Shown: piece by piece, positions 1 through 7,428 of the stretch
How the letters are laid out: each line of letters starts with the position of its first letter
Numbering within the stretch: position 1 is the first letter of the stretch
NCBI RefSeq assembly: GCF_003852525.1
Contig: NZ_QAJL01000005.1
Location: forward strand, 34,752 to 98,751
DNA length: 64,000 nucleotides
Reading direction: 5' to 3'
DNA from: Pedobacter sp. KBW06
GTDB taxonomy: Bacteria > Bacteroidota > Bacteroidia > Sphingobacteriales > Sphingobacteriaceae
Translations under genes and position numbers: made by a program
Notes under the pieces: generated by a model
Seen by the model: only the letters and a program-made list of their open reading frames with translations
Databases searched by the model: none
Told to the model about the DNA's origin: nothing

Positions 1-227
1 TTTTTGCGCAGGGCCGATATGCACCTGTTACGGACGGCTGTCATCAGGTAATATTTTGCGACGGGATCATTGATCATTTCTTTTTTAATCTCCCAAAACC
101 TGATCAATACCTCCTGAACGATATCCTCACTCTCATCCCGGTCGCCAAGGTATTTAAATGCATGATTACACAATTGCTGGTAATTCCTGTCAAAAAGTTC
201 CTTAAATCCCTTGTGGTCTGTCTGCAT
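1..227 (-). CDS. ECF RNA polymerase sigma factor, N-terminal part (runs off the window)
   Basis: The complement, read from an ATG at 227, gives about 75 residues with the features of sigma-70 region 2 of an extracytoplasmic-function factor: a FKELFDRNYQQLCNHAFKYL opening helix, the acidic DESEDIVQEVLIRFWE core-binding helix, and an RNRCISALRK segment where the -10 recognition helix begins. Region 4 lies outside the window. An earlier in-frame ATG is not available: the ATG at 231 is in another frame and stops after nine codons. In this phylum such genes usually sit beside a fecR anti-sigma gene and a TonB receptor; that partner would be to the left and cannot be seen here. Confidence 0.85.
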   Translation of the reverse strand, partial: MQTDHKGFKELFDRNYQQLCNHAFKYLGDRDESEDIVQEVLIRFWEIKKEMINDPVAKYYLMTAVRNRCISALRK

Positions 228-249
228 TCATTGATGGTAAGAATTACTG

Positions 250-257
250 CAAACTTA
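250..257 (-). promoter_or_regulatory. Predicted Bacteroidota-type -7 element for the ECF sigma gene
   Basis: On the complement the sequence reads TAAGTTTG, an exact match to the TAnnTTTG -7 element of the main sigma factor in this phylum. It lies about 23 bases upstream of the sigma-gene start codon. A TTG occurs further upstream, but its spacing is shorter than ideal. Confidence 0.45.
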
Positions 258-376
258 CGATTAAAAAATATTCAAGGGTATAGGGGTATTTATTTTTTCT
301 CCGTATTAACATAGAAGCCTCTGTTATAAAGGTCTTCCTATAATGAAAAACAATATTTAATAAAAATCTAAAAATA

Positions 377-979
377 ATGAAAAAATCAATTATCATTTTG
401 AGCTTCATCCTTTCGGCTTTTGCGGCAACAGCTCAGGAGTCTGAGAAACATGAATTACGTGCCGGGATTAGTGATGCAACGGGAATAGCTATTGGAAATG
501 ATCTTGGAAATGCCCTTTCAGATGCGATTACCCGGGTGTTTACCGGGGCTAAAATTAAAGATACAAAAAATAAAAATCTGGGTATGTTTGAGCTGGGCTA
601 TCGTTACCGCCTTTCTGAACGGGTAAAAGTGGGTGCAGACTTCAGCTACCTTAGAATGGATAAAAGTTTCAATTCGACAGTGGCAGGAGTAACCACCAAA
701 GAAACAAGGAGAGGACAATACCTGATGATTTTACCAACGGCAGAATTCGCCTACATCAAAACACCTTTGTTTACTTTCTATGGTACTGCTGCTGCAGGAG
801 TGCTGCTCGGCCAGGCAAAAGAGCGGTCTGGTAGCAGGCCCTACAGCCACAATTCGACGACATTTGCTTTCCAGGTGAATCCTGTGGGCTTAAGAGTAGG
901 AAAGAAAATCGGGGCATTTGCGGAGCTGGGTTATGGTTTTAAAGGAATCGCCACAGCGGGGATTAGTTTCAGGTTTTAA
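377..979 (+). CDS. Outer-membrane beta-barrel protein
   Basis: A 200-residue exported protein. Residues 1-19 form a Sec signal peptide (KK, then a hydrophobic stretch, ending ATAQ). The mature part alternates hydrophobic and polar residues in strands that end in aromatics, for example GMFELGYRYRL, VKVGADFSYL and AFAELGYGF, and it finishes ...AGISFRF with a terminal Phe. That is the pattern of a small OmpA/OmpW-like eight-strand barrel inserted by the Bam complex. There are no catalytic motifs. It stands alone, divergent from the sigma gene, with its own terminator. A structural or small-pore role is likely; the ligand is unknown. Confidence 0.75.
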   Translation: MKKSIIILSFILSAFAATAQESEKHELRAGISDATGIAIGNDLGNALSDAITRVFTGAKIKDTKNKNLGMFELGYRYRLSERVKVGADFSYLRMDKSFNSTVAGVTTKETRRGQYLMILPTAEFAYIKTPLFTFYGTAAAGVLLGQAKERSGSRPYSHNSTTFAFQVNPVGLRVGKKIGAFAELGYGFKGIATAGISFRF

Positions 980-999
980 ATTACACCCTTTCGCTATTG

Positions 1000-1028
1000 G
1001 CATCCGGATATTTCCGGGTGCTTTTTTT
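1000..1028 (+). terminator. Rho-independent terminator after the barrel protein
   Basis: The stem GCATCCGG/CCGGGTGC (one T-G wobble) has a six-base loop and is followed by seven T residues. It ends the transcript of the upstream barrel gene. Confidence 0.75.
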
Positions 1029-1054
1029 CGTCCTGGCATTTAGTATTTAATCTA

Positions 1055-1062
1055 TAATTTTG
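1055..1062 (+). promoter_or_regulatory. Predicted -7 element for the LytS/LytTR operon
   Basis: TAATTTTG matches TAnnTTTG exactly, about 49 bases upstream of the kinase ATG at 1111. A TTG that could be read as an in-frame start at 1060 lies inside this element, which argues against the longer reading frame. Confidence 0.5.
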
Positions 1063-1110
1063 CCCTTCCATTTAAAAATCATCTTTGAAATCGTAGAACA
1101 GCGTTACACC

Positions 1111-2178
1111 ATGAAAAGGAGTATAACGAAGCGGGTGTTAATGATTGTATTCACCTGCATATTTTCTTATGCTACGGGATTTGTCATCTTCCCTGCTTCT
1201 TATTGGCGGGAATACCTGGCGATGCCAGCTTCGAGGATCCTCTCGGATATTGTGGTGAACCTCTTGTTTTATGCGGCCATTGTGGAGCTGAGCCTCTTCA
1301 TCGACAAACGCTTAAATAAGCGGATTTCATGGATGATCAGTCCTTTAAAGCGCTTATTGATCCAGGCATTGTACCAAACCCTGGGCGTATTTTTTATTGT
1401 CATTTGCCTGTGCATTATTTTTCTGGTACTCGGGGATTTTGTGGCGATGCCTTCACCTTATATCGGTTTAAGAGAAGGGGCTTATACCCTCATTTTAATT
1501 GTGCTCTGGGGTTTGATGATCTCTGCATTGAATACCGGTAATTTTCTGTTGAAGAATTGGAAAACAGAAGCACTGAAATCGGCCGGGTTTGAAATAAAGG
1601 CTGCTCAAAGCAAGCAGCTGGCTGCTGAAATCGAACTGCAGGCACTTAAATTACAGCTTGATCCGCATTTTGTTTTCAATAACCTGAGTGTACTTTCGGA
1701 ATTGATCCTGAAAGACCAGCAACTGGGGCATGAGTACACAGAGAATTTTGCGAAAGTCTACCGGTACCTGCTGATCAATTCAAAAAAGAAACTGATCAGC
1801 CTGCGTGAAGAACTCCGGTTTTTAGAGGCTTATCTTTTTCTGATCCGAAACAGGATGGGGGGCGGCGCTGATTTCAGGATTAACATTGAGGAATCGAAGC
1901 TTGACCTGCTGATTCCCCCGGTTACCCTTCAGCTGCTGATAGAAAATGCGATAAAATATAACCGTACAGAAGAAGAAAATCCTTTGCTGGTCAGCATCTG
2001 GTCCAGTGATCATGAGCTGATCGTGTCCAATAACCTGCTGCCCTTGATAAAAATGCCTGAATCTACAGGGCTGGGCTTAAAAAATATCATCAGTCGTTAT
2101 GCTTTATTGGGCGATATCGGGCCTGTAATAGAAAATGACCATCAAACATTTACCATAAAAGTACCCCTCATCAAATGA
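1111..2178 (+). CDS. LytS/YehU-type membrane sensor histidine kinase
   Basis: A 355-residue kinase. Four hydrophobic segments (about residues 8-28, 45-65, 88-110 and 123-142) form a membrane sensor with little extracytoplasmic sequence. A short coiled linker follows, then the His_kinase (PF06580) block LQLDPHFVFNNL with the phospho-acceptor His at 186. The C-terminal ATPase part shows LLIENAIKYN (N box) and STGLGLKNI (G box). It overlaps the LytTR regulator by four bases (ATGA), so the pair is translationally coupled. I chose the ATG at 1111 because the frame upstream opens only with a TTG inside the promoter. The signal sensed is unknown. It is the first of two paralogous pairs in the window. 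Confidence 0.88.
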   Translation: MKRSITKRVLMIVFTCIFSYATGFVIFPASYWREYLAMPASRILSDIVVNLLFYAAIVELSLFIDKRLNKRISWMISPLKRLLIQALYQTLGVFFIVICLCIIFLVLGDFVAMPSPYIGLREGAYTLILIVLWGLMISALNTGNFLLKNWKTEALKSAGFEIKAAQSKQLAAEIELQALKLQLDPHFVFNNLSVLSELILKDQQLGHEYTENFAKVYRYLLINSKKKLISLREELRFLEAYLFLIRNRMGGGADFRINIEESKLDLLIPPVTLQLLIENAIKYNRTEEENPLLVSIWSSDHELIVSNNLLPLIKMPESTGLGLKNIISRYALLGDIGPVIENDHQTFTIKVPLIK

Positions 2179-2945
2179 ACAGTATAAAGAAGATCCTGAT
2201 TTTGGAAGATGAGAAACCCAACTCAGACCGGATCCAGCGGCTGATGCGTAGCATCAGGCCGGAAATAGAGATTGCAGGTGTTTTGCCGAGTGTTAAAAAA
2301 ACGGTGGAATGGCTTTCAAAAAACGAAGCCCCCGACCTGATCCTGATGGACATCCAACTGGCAGATGGTGTCAGTTTTAACATCTTTGACCTGGCGGATG
2401 TAGCCTGCCCCGTAATTTTCACGACGGCATATGATGAATATGCGGTGAGGGCTTTTAAGTACAACAGCATAGACTACCTGCTAAAGCCGGTGGAAGAGGA
2501 AGAGCTGGAAGCTGCCATTATAAAGTTTGAAAAAAATTCCATGCAGAAATCCCATCAGCAATCCCCCCTGATTCAGGAGCTCATCAGCCATATGCAGCCC
2601 AGGGAATACAGGACGCGTTTCTTTTTGCCCTACCGCGATAGTTATCGAAAAATCAATGTGGAGGATATTGCCTTTTTTTATGCCCATCTGAACATCACTT
2701 ATGCAAACCTGATGAACGGGGAGAAGATCATCGTCCCGCAGACCATGGAAACACTGGAGAAGGAACTGGAACCCAAAAACTTCTTCAGGGCAAACCGTCA
2801 GTATATTTTACATGTCAACGCGATTGAAAAGGTCCATAATTTTTTCAATGGCAAGTTAAAGCTCAAAGTAAAAAATCAGGAGGAAGAAGAGGTCATTGTA
2901 AGTCGGGCAAAAGCTCCTTTGTTCAAAACCTGGCTGGATTACTAA
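2175..2945 (+). CDS. LytTR-family response regulator
   Basis: A 256-residue regulator. The receiver domain (about 5-120) has acidic residues EDE at 11-13, the phospho-acceptor Asp59 in LILMDIQLADG, a conserved Thr in FTTAYDEYA and the Lys in YLLKPV. The C-terminal LytTR DNA-binding domain (about 150-250) carries the typical FFRANRQYILH motif. LytTR proteins bind pairs of short direct repeats spaced about two helical turns apart. Such a pair (TTTCAC, 21 bases centre to centre) lies just downstream of this gene, ahead of the next one. It forms one operon with the kinase and is very similar to the regulator at 18581-19342. Confidence 0.9.
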   Translation: MNSIKKILILEDEKPNSDRIQRLMRSIRPEIEIAGVLPSVKKTVEWLSKNEAPDLILMDIQLADGVSFNIFDLADVACPVIFTTAYDEYAVRAFKYNSIDYLLKPVEEEELEAAIIKFEKNSMQKSHQQSPLIQELISHMQPREYRTRFFLPYRDSYRKINVEDIAFFYAHLNITYANLMNGEKIIVPQTMETLEKELEPKNFFRANRQYILHVNAIEKVHNFFNGKLKLKVKNQEEEEVIVSRAKAPLFKTWLDY

Positions 2946-2959
2946 TAATTTCAAAATCG

Positions 2960-2986
2960 TTTCACTACGATTCATTTACATTTCAC
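2960..2986 (+). promoter_or_regulatory. Candidate LytTR binding site (direct repeat)
   Basis: TTTCAC occurs at 2960-2965 and again at 2981-2986, 21 bases apart in the same orientation. LytTR regulators such as AgrA bind roughly 9-bp repeats with this spacing. The pair lies between the response-regulator stop and the -7 element of the secreted-protein gene. Binding is inferred, not shown. Confidence 0.35.
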
Positions 2987-3040
2987 CTGACATTTTCGTT
3001 GTTTCAATCAGGATTCAAATTTAGCGGCCTGAGTTCGTTA

Positions 3041-3048
3041 TAATTTTG
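3041..3048 (+). promoter_or_regulatory. Predicted -7 element for the secreted protein gene
   Basis: TAATTTTG followed by C is an exact TAnnTTTGY match, 33 bases upstream of the ATG at 3081. The candidate LytTR repeats are 55-80 bases upstream of it. Confidence 0.5.
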
Positions 3049-3080
3049 CGCCATCAAAACATCATAAACAACATAGAAAA

Positions 3081-3812
3081 ATGAAAAACACAAACACAAA
3101 GAAGTTTGAAGGAGAAGGTCGTATGATAAGGAAAGCATTTGCTTTTTTTGTTCTGGTGGCATCCACGCTTAACGTTTCTGCCCAAAAAAACGCAGTATTG
3201 GATGCCTTTTCTAAACACGGAATTGATGCTACTATCCTCAATCCCAACAATGTTCAGGAACCGGATGATTACGCCTTCGACTTCAGGCAAACGACAATAG
3301 CCGGAGGTAAAACGAATGTAACGGTTGCAAAATTTGATCCGTCCGCGCCAAAAGGAGAACAGTGGATCATAGTTTCTGTGGAAGGAAAATCTCCATCTAA
3401 GGGCGATATCAATACCTTTCGCAAGAATAAAGTCAAACCCGAATCGGGAAACAAAGCCGACGACGCAAGTTACAGAATTGAGAACGAGTCTGCAGACCGT
3501 TTGGTGGTTAGCTATAAACCAGATGCCCTTTCTCTTGCGAAGGATGCTGCTTTTATGAAAGATTGCAGATTGTATATGAGCATCAATCTGAAAAGCAAGA
3601 AACTGGAACAGGTACAGGCCCTGAATGAAAAGCCATTGAAAATTAAAATCCTCAATGCGGAGAAGCTGGAAATGATCACCAAATATATCCGGAATGAAGA
3701 AACGAAACGTTATTTTCCGGTGAACGAGGACCTTAATATTCAGGCTAAATTTATGGGACAGCCGGTAAACGTTCAAACGATTACGGAATACTCGAACTAC
3801 AGCAAGAAGTAG
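3081..3812 (+). CDS. Secreted protein of unknown function next to the LytTR pair
   Basis: 243 residues, not recognised. A Sec signal peptide, MIRKAFAFFVLVASTLNVSA then Q, begins at an internal Met (codon at 3123). The upstream ATG at 3081 has the A-rich context usual here, while the one at 3123 follows a GGAG, so the start is uncertain. The mature part is polar and lysine-rich, with no cysteine pattern, no lipobox and one stretch, DRLVVSYKPDALS, that could be strands. It is the first gene after the kinase/regulator pair, and its promoter carries possible LytTR repeats, so it may be that system's target. A bidirectional terminator follows. Confidence 0.7.
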   Translation: MKNTNTKKFEGEGRMIRKAFAFFVLVASTLNVSAQKNAVLDAFSKHGIDATILNPNNVQEPDDYAFDFRQTTIAGGKTNVTVAKFDPSAPKGEQWIIVSVEGKSPSKGDINTFRKNKVKPESGNKADDASYRIENESADRLVVSYKPDALSLAKDAAFMKDCRLYMSINLKSKKLEQVQALNEKPLKIKILNAEKLEMITKYIRNEETKRYFPVNEDLNIQAKFMGQPVNVQTITEYSNYSKK

Positions 3813-3830
3813 GAACCCTCTCCTAAAAAA

Positions 3831-3864
3831 TAAAGGGCTGATCATGATCAGCCCTTTATTTTTG
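3831..3864. terminator. Bidirectional terminator between convergent genes
   Basis: Positions 3831-3858 are a perfect 28-base palindrome with arms TAAAGGGCTGATCA. A T-run follows on the + strand, and an A-run precedes it, which serves as a T-run on the - strand. It separates the secreted-protein gene from the arginase operon, which ends at 3867. Confidence 0.85.
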
Positions 3865-3866
3865 TT

Positions 3867-4826
3867 TTAAAGACTGGCGCTGATGGATTCCGTCACCTTT
3901 TCCAGGATTTCAAAGGCAGTTTCGGCCATTTTATTTCCCTTATTGTCCAGTAAGGGATTCACTTCAACAACTTCAAGACAGCGCACTTTTCCTGAGGAAA
4001 CTATGGTTTGAATAATGGCAATGACCTCCTGGGGGTCAAATCCTTTGGAAACCGGAGTTCCTGTGCCCAATGAGATCAAATCACAGTCCATACTGTCGAC
4101 ATCAAAGGAAATGTAAATCATCTCACAGTCGGACAGTTTTTCCAATGCTTCTTTTACACAGGTTTCCAGACCTCTGAAACGTACTTCTTCTACTTTATAA
4201 TTTTTGATCCCTAAACTTTGAATGAGCTGATCTTCCTGTTCTTCCGTATCACGAACGCCAAAATAGATCAGATGTTCGGGTTTCAGTTTAGGCTGGGCAG
4301 TGCCAATGTTTTTCAGGTTATTCCAGAACAGCGCCGTGTCTCCGGTAATCTGGTTCTGCTGAGCCTCCAGATTATCATTGGCCAGGGCTGCAGCTAAAGG
4401 CATGCCATGTATGTTTCCGGAAGGAGAAGTATAAGGCGAATGGAGGTCTGCATGTGCATCTATCCAAATCACCCCGAGCAACTGATCCGGATATGCGGTT
4501 TTGATGCCACTGATTGTGCCCAGCGCAGAGGAATGGTCACCTGAAAATACAAGCGGAAAATGATTTGCAGATAAGCTGTACGCTACTGCATCGGCAAGTC
4601 TGGTACATTGCTGCAGCACGTGTTCAATTCTTATGGCAAACGCATTTCTGTCTTTATTATAGATCGTTTCGTTATGTGTCTCGACATCCAGCGTACTGAA
4701 ATTGTTAAAATACTCACTTCCCTTATTGATTGCGGCAATTTCAATGGCATCTATTCCCATATCGGATCCCCGGGTTCCGGCGCCGATATCAGATCTGTTT
4801 TTTACCAGATTTATCGTTCTTTTCAT
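3867..4826 (-). CDS. rocF: Arginase (ureohydrolase family)
   Basis: 319 residues, the usual size for the family. It hydrolyses L-arginine to ornithine and urea in the cytoplasm at a two-manganese centre. All metal-ligand blocks are visible: GDHSS (96-100), WIDAHADLHSP (121-131), SGNIHGMP (136-143) and SFDVDSMDCD (240-249). Agmatinase and formiminoglutamase share the fold. The arginase call rests on the SGNIHGMP block and on the ornithine aminotransferase immediately upstream in the same operon (six-base gap), which would consume the product. The gene lies between that aminotransferase and a bidirectional terminator. Confidence 0.9.
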   Translation of the reverse strand: MKRTINLVKNRSDIGAGTRGSDMGIDAIEIAAINKGSEYFNNFSTLDVETHNETIYNKDRNAFAIRIEHVLQQCTRLADAVAYSLSANHFPLVFSGDHSSALGTISGIKTAYPDQLLGVIWIDAHADLHSPYTSPSGNIHGMPLAAALANDNLEAQQNQITGDTALFWNNLKNIGTAQPKLKPEHLIYFGVRDTEEQEDQLIQSLGIKNYKVEEVRFRGLETCVKEALEKLSDCEMIYISFDVDSMDCDLISLGTGTPVSKGFDPQEVIAIIQTIVSSGKVRCLEVVEVNPLLDNKGNKMAETAFEILEKVTESISASL

Positions 4827-4832
4827 AAGGTA

Positions 4833-6092
4833 TTAAGCAACGCTTAACAATGACCGCTCGATGATGTCCAGACTTTCGATAATTTGTGCTTCAGTGATCA
4901 CCAATGGCGGAGCAAAACGGATCTTATTTCCATGAGTAGGTTTAGCCAGTAAGCCGTTCTCTTTAAACTTCATACAAATGTTCCAGGCCATATCAGATTC
5001 TTCTGAGCAATTGATGACAATGGCATTCAGTAATCCTTTACCTCTGACCGACTGGATCAGGTCTGTTTTTGTGGCGATGTTTTCCAGTCCTGCTCTGAAG
5101 ATTTCCCCCATTTTATGGGCATTTTCAGCCAGATTTTCATCAATAGCTACCTGTAAGGCTTCTTTAGCAACAGCACATGCCAAAGGATTTCCTCCATAGG
5201 TTGAACCGTGTTCTCCAGGCTTGATCGTCAGCATGATCTCGTCATTGGCCAATACCGCTGAAACGGGTAATACACCACCGGAAATGGCTTTCCCCAGGAT
5301 CAAAATGTCCGGTTGGTTTTGCTTTTCTTCTGAATCGACTTCATAAGAAGCAAGCATACTGCCGGTACGGGCAATTCCGGTTTGGATTTCATCCGCAATG
5401 AATAAGACATTGTATGCCTGACAAAGTGCTTTAATGCGTGTCAGGTAGTCCGCATCCGGTACCACGACACCCGCTTCACCCTGGATGGGTTCAACGATAA
5501 AGCCTGCTATATTTTTATCTGCTTTTAAAAGCGCTTCAAAAGCATCTGCATCATTATATGGAACATGGGTGATTCCGGCTACGAAGGGACCAAAGTCTTT
5601 TCTTGCACTTTCATCGTTAGATGCGGAGATCACAGAAATCGTTCTGCCATGGAAGTTTCCGTCGGCAAAGACGATTTTAGCCTGATCAGGGCTGACGCCT
5701 TTGATTTGGTAGGCCCATTTTCTGCAAAGTTTCATCGCTGTTTCAACGGCTTCCACACCGGAATTCATGATCAACGATTTATCATAACCAAAGAGATTAC
5801 ATACAAACTCTTCAAAATCACCAAGTTTATCGCTATGAAATGCCCTGGAAGTCAGGGTGAGTTCTTCAGCCTGTTCTTTAAGCGCATTAATGATCCTCGG
5901 GTGGCAATGCCCCTGATTTACCGCTGAATAGGCAGAAAGAAAGTCATAATACCTCATTTCTTCAACATCCCAAACGAAAACGCCTTTTCCTTTTTTCAGT
6001 ACGACAGGTAGCGGGTGATAATTATGTGCACCATATCGTTCTTCTTTTTCTATTAGCTCCTCGCTTTTACTTAAATTTGTTGAAATATTCAT
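4833..6092 (-). CDS. rocD: Ornithine--oxo-acid aminotransferase
   Basis: 419 residues, a fold-type I PLP enzyme that converts ornithine plus 2-oxoglutarate to glutamate-5-semialdehyde plus glutamate. Visible landmarks are the N-terminal ERYGAHNYHPLPVVL block typical of ornithine aminotransferase, SGVEAVETAMK (111-121), ADEIQTG (233-239) with Asp234 for the PLP ring nitrogen, and Lys268 in ILGKAISGG, which forms the Schiff base. With arginase downstream it makes a complete arginine-to-glutamate-semialdehyde route. It is the first gene of the operon and diverges from an Lrp/AsnC regulator that probably controls it. Confidence 0.92.
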   Translation of the reverse strand: MNISTNLSKSEELIEKEERYGAHNYHPLPVVLKKGKGVFVWDVEEMRYYDFLSAYSAVNQGHCHPRIINALKEQAEELTLTSRAFHSDKLGDFEEFVCNLFGYDKSLIMNSGVEAVETAMKLCRKWAYQIKGVSPDQAKIVFADGNFHGRTISVISASNDESARKDFGPFVAGITHVPYNDADAFEALLKADKNIAGFIVEPIQGEAGVVVPDADYLTRIKALCQAYNVLFIADEIQTGIARTGSMLASYEVDSEEKQNQPDILILGKAISGGVLPVSAVLANDEIMLTIKPGEHGSTYGGNPLACAVAKEALQVAIDENLAENAHKMGEIFRAGLENIATKTDLIQSVRGKGLLNAIVINCSEESDMAWNICMKFKENGLLAKPTHGNKIRFAPPLVITEAQIIESLDIIERSLLSVA

Positions 6093-6111
6093 AATTGACT
6101 GTTTATGAGGG

Positions 6112-6119
6112 CAAAGGTA
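6112..6119 (-). promoter_or_regulatory. Predicted -7 element for the rocD-rocF operon
   Basis: The complement reads TACCTTTG, an exact TAnnTTTG match about 20 bases upstream of the rocD start codon. No clear -33 element is seen. Confidence 0.45.
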
Positions 6120-6158
6120 ATAAAATTTATTATTTTGTGTTATATATAAAGTTAATTT

Positions 6159-6183
6159 GACTTTTATATTAGTTTTAAAAGTC
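6159..6183. promoter_or_regulatory. Inverted repeat in the rocD/lrp divergent region, candidate Lrp operator
   Basis: GACTTTTA (6159-6166) and TAAAAGTC (6176-6183) are perfect inverted 8-mers with a nine-base spacer. They lie midway between the divergent rocD and Lrp/AsnC starts. The AT-rich surroundings suit the short, AT-rich palindromes bound by Lrp-family proteins. Assignment is by position only. Confidence 0.4.
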
Positions 6184-6235
6184 TATTTAACACTTTAAAG
6201 CGGTTTAAAAGAATAACGTAATCTTAAATATAGAT

Positions 6236-6688
6236 ATGGACCACATTGATGAGTTTGACATTCAAATATTAAAACAACTGGAAATAGACGGGCGAATGGC
6301 CTATTCGGCGATTGCAGCCACATTGGGCATTTCCAATACCATGGTTCATCAGCGGATCTCCAGATTAACCGAGCAGGGGATCCTGACAGGGATTAAGCCT
6401 GTTTTGGATGAGAAGAAGATTGGTTACGACTGGGGCTCCTTTACCGGCATCACACTCGAAAAAGACCATGATTCTATCCGGATCATTGAAGAATTAAAGA
6501 AAATCTCTGAAATTACCGAGTGTTATTACATCAGCGGCGGGTATACGTTATATCTAAAAATTATTGCCAAAAATCATGAACATATGAGGCAGATACTTTA
6601 TGAAAAAATCGACAATATTCCCGGTATTGCGAAAACTGATTCCATTATGGAACTGGGCTGTGCCTTTAAAAGAAATATCATCCTATAG
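6236..6688 (+). CDS. Lrp/AsnC-family transcriptional regulator
   Basis: 150 residues, the usual length. An N-terminal winged helix-turn-helix (about 5-55: EFDIQILKQLEIDGRMAYSA, then LGISNTMVHQRISRL) is followed by a C-terminal RAM/AsnC ligand-binding domain (about 65-145) with the CYYISGGYTLYLKI strand. The family senses amino acids and forms dimers to octamers. Divergence from rocD-rocF suggests it answers to arginine or ornithine and controls catabolism, as ArcR/AsnC-type regulators do elsewhere. An inverted repeat lies between the two promoters. An AlkD-like gene follows 52 bases after the stop. Confidence 0.9.
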   Translation: MDHIDEFDIQILKQLEIDGRMAYSAIAATLGISNTMVHQRISRLTEQGILTGIKPVLDEKKIGYDWGSFTGITLEKDHDSIRIIEELKKISEITECYYISGGYTLYLKIIAKNHEHMRQILYEKIDNIPGIAKTDSIMELGCAFKRNIIL

Positions 6689-6740
6689 GGCATTTCATTT
6701 GAAACGGGTATATTTATCCTTAGAAAAAGCATCATTAGAT

Positions 6741-7406
6741 ATGACGGTTGAAGAAATTCTTACGCGGCTAAAGGAACTTGGAGATGTGAGCGTAAGCACG
6801 CGGAACCTCAAGTACGGCTCAGGTGATGACCAGTTTGGTGTCAAAATGGGAGATCTCCGGACAATTGCAAAAAAGATAAAGAGCGACCACGAATTGGCTA
6901 AAGAGCTCTGGAAGACCGGTAACCTGGAAGCAAGGCTGCTGGCCACATTAATCGTTGTTCCGAAAAAGCTCAGTGCGATAGAATTGGAGGAAATGGTCAG
7001 CGCTGCAAGATTTTACCAGCTGGCAGATTGGCTCAATTCCTATGTAGTGAAGGAGTATCCGGATAAAGAGGTGTTGCGGCAAAAGTGGATGAGCGAAAAA
7101 GACGTGATGACCGGACGTGCTGCCTGGAGCCTGACCGCAGGAAGGGTAGTGAGAAGCCCGGATGGTTTAGACCTTCCGGCACTCCTGGACCGGATTGAAT
7201 CCGAAATGACTGATGCCGCTCCTGAAGTACAATGGACGATGAATACCACCCTGGCTCAAATAGGCATCTGCTTTCCGGAGCATCGCAACAGGGCATTGGC
7301 CATAGGCGAAAAATTAGGCATCTATCGTGATTATCCGGTATCTAAGGGATGTACTTCGCCATTTGCGCCGATTTGGATTAATGAAATGGTCAGCAGGCAG
7401 AAATAA
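6741..7406 (+). CDS. DNA alkylation repair protein (AlkD-like, HEAT-like fold)
   Basis: 221 residues from the ATG at 6741; the longer frame from 6600 runs back into the end of the lrp gene and is not believable. The sequence matches the DNA alkylation repair family (PF08713), a stack of HEAT-like helical repeats that embraces damaged DNA and, in AlkD, removes N3- and N7-alkylpurines. Visible blocks are GVKMGDLRTIAKKI, LWKTGNLEARLLATLI, YQLADWLNSYVVKEY and WMSEKDVMTGRAAWSL. This last, with the Trp and Asp positions around the binding cleft, is typical. It probably shares the lrp transcript, though nothing links the two functionally. Confidence 0.82.
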   Translation: MTVEEILTRLKELGDVSVSTRNLKYGSGDDQFGVKMGDLRTIAKKIKSDHELAKELWKTGNLEARLLATLIVVPKKLSAIELEEMVSAARFYQLADWLNSYVVKEYPDKEVLRQKWMSEKDVMTGRAAWSLTAGRVVRSPDGLDLPALLDRIESEMTDAAPEVQWTMNTTLAQIGICFPEHRNRALAIGEKLGIYRDYPVSKGCTSPFAPIWINEMVSRQK

Positions 7407-7428
7407 GATGGGGGTCCTTGCTAAAATA

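Noticed and set aside
1060..1110. A TTG-initiated extension of the first kinase
   Set aside because: The TTG lies inside an exact TAnnTTTG -7 element, and the extra residues precede the first membrane helix without similarity to the family.
3054..3845. A 263-codon frame on the - strand over the secreted-protein gene
   Set aside because: It runs across the bidirectional terminator, is Phe/Arg-rich without a domain, and mirrors the + strand gene, which has a signal peptide and promoter.
5565..5927. A 120-codon + strand frame inside rocD
   Set aside because: Antisense to a well-conserved aminotransferase with all motifs.
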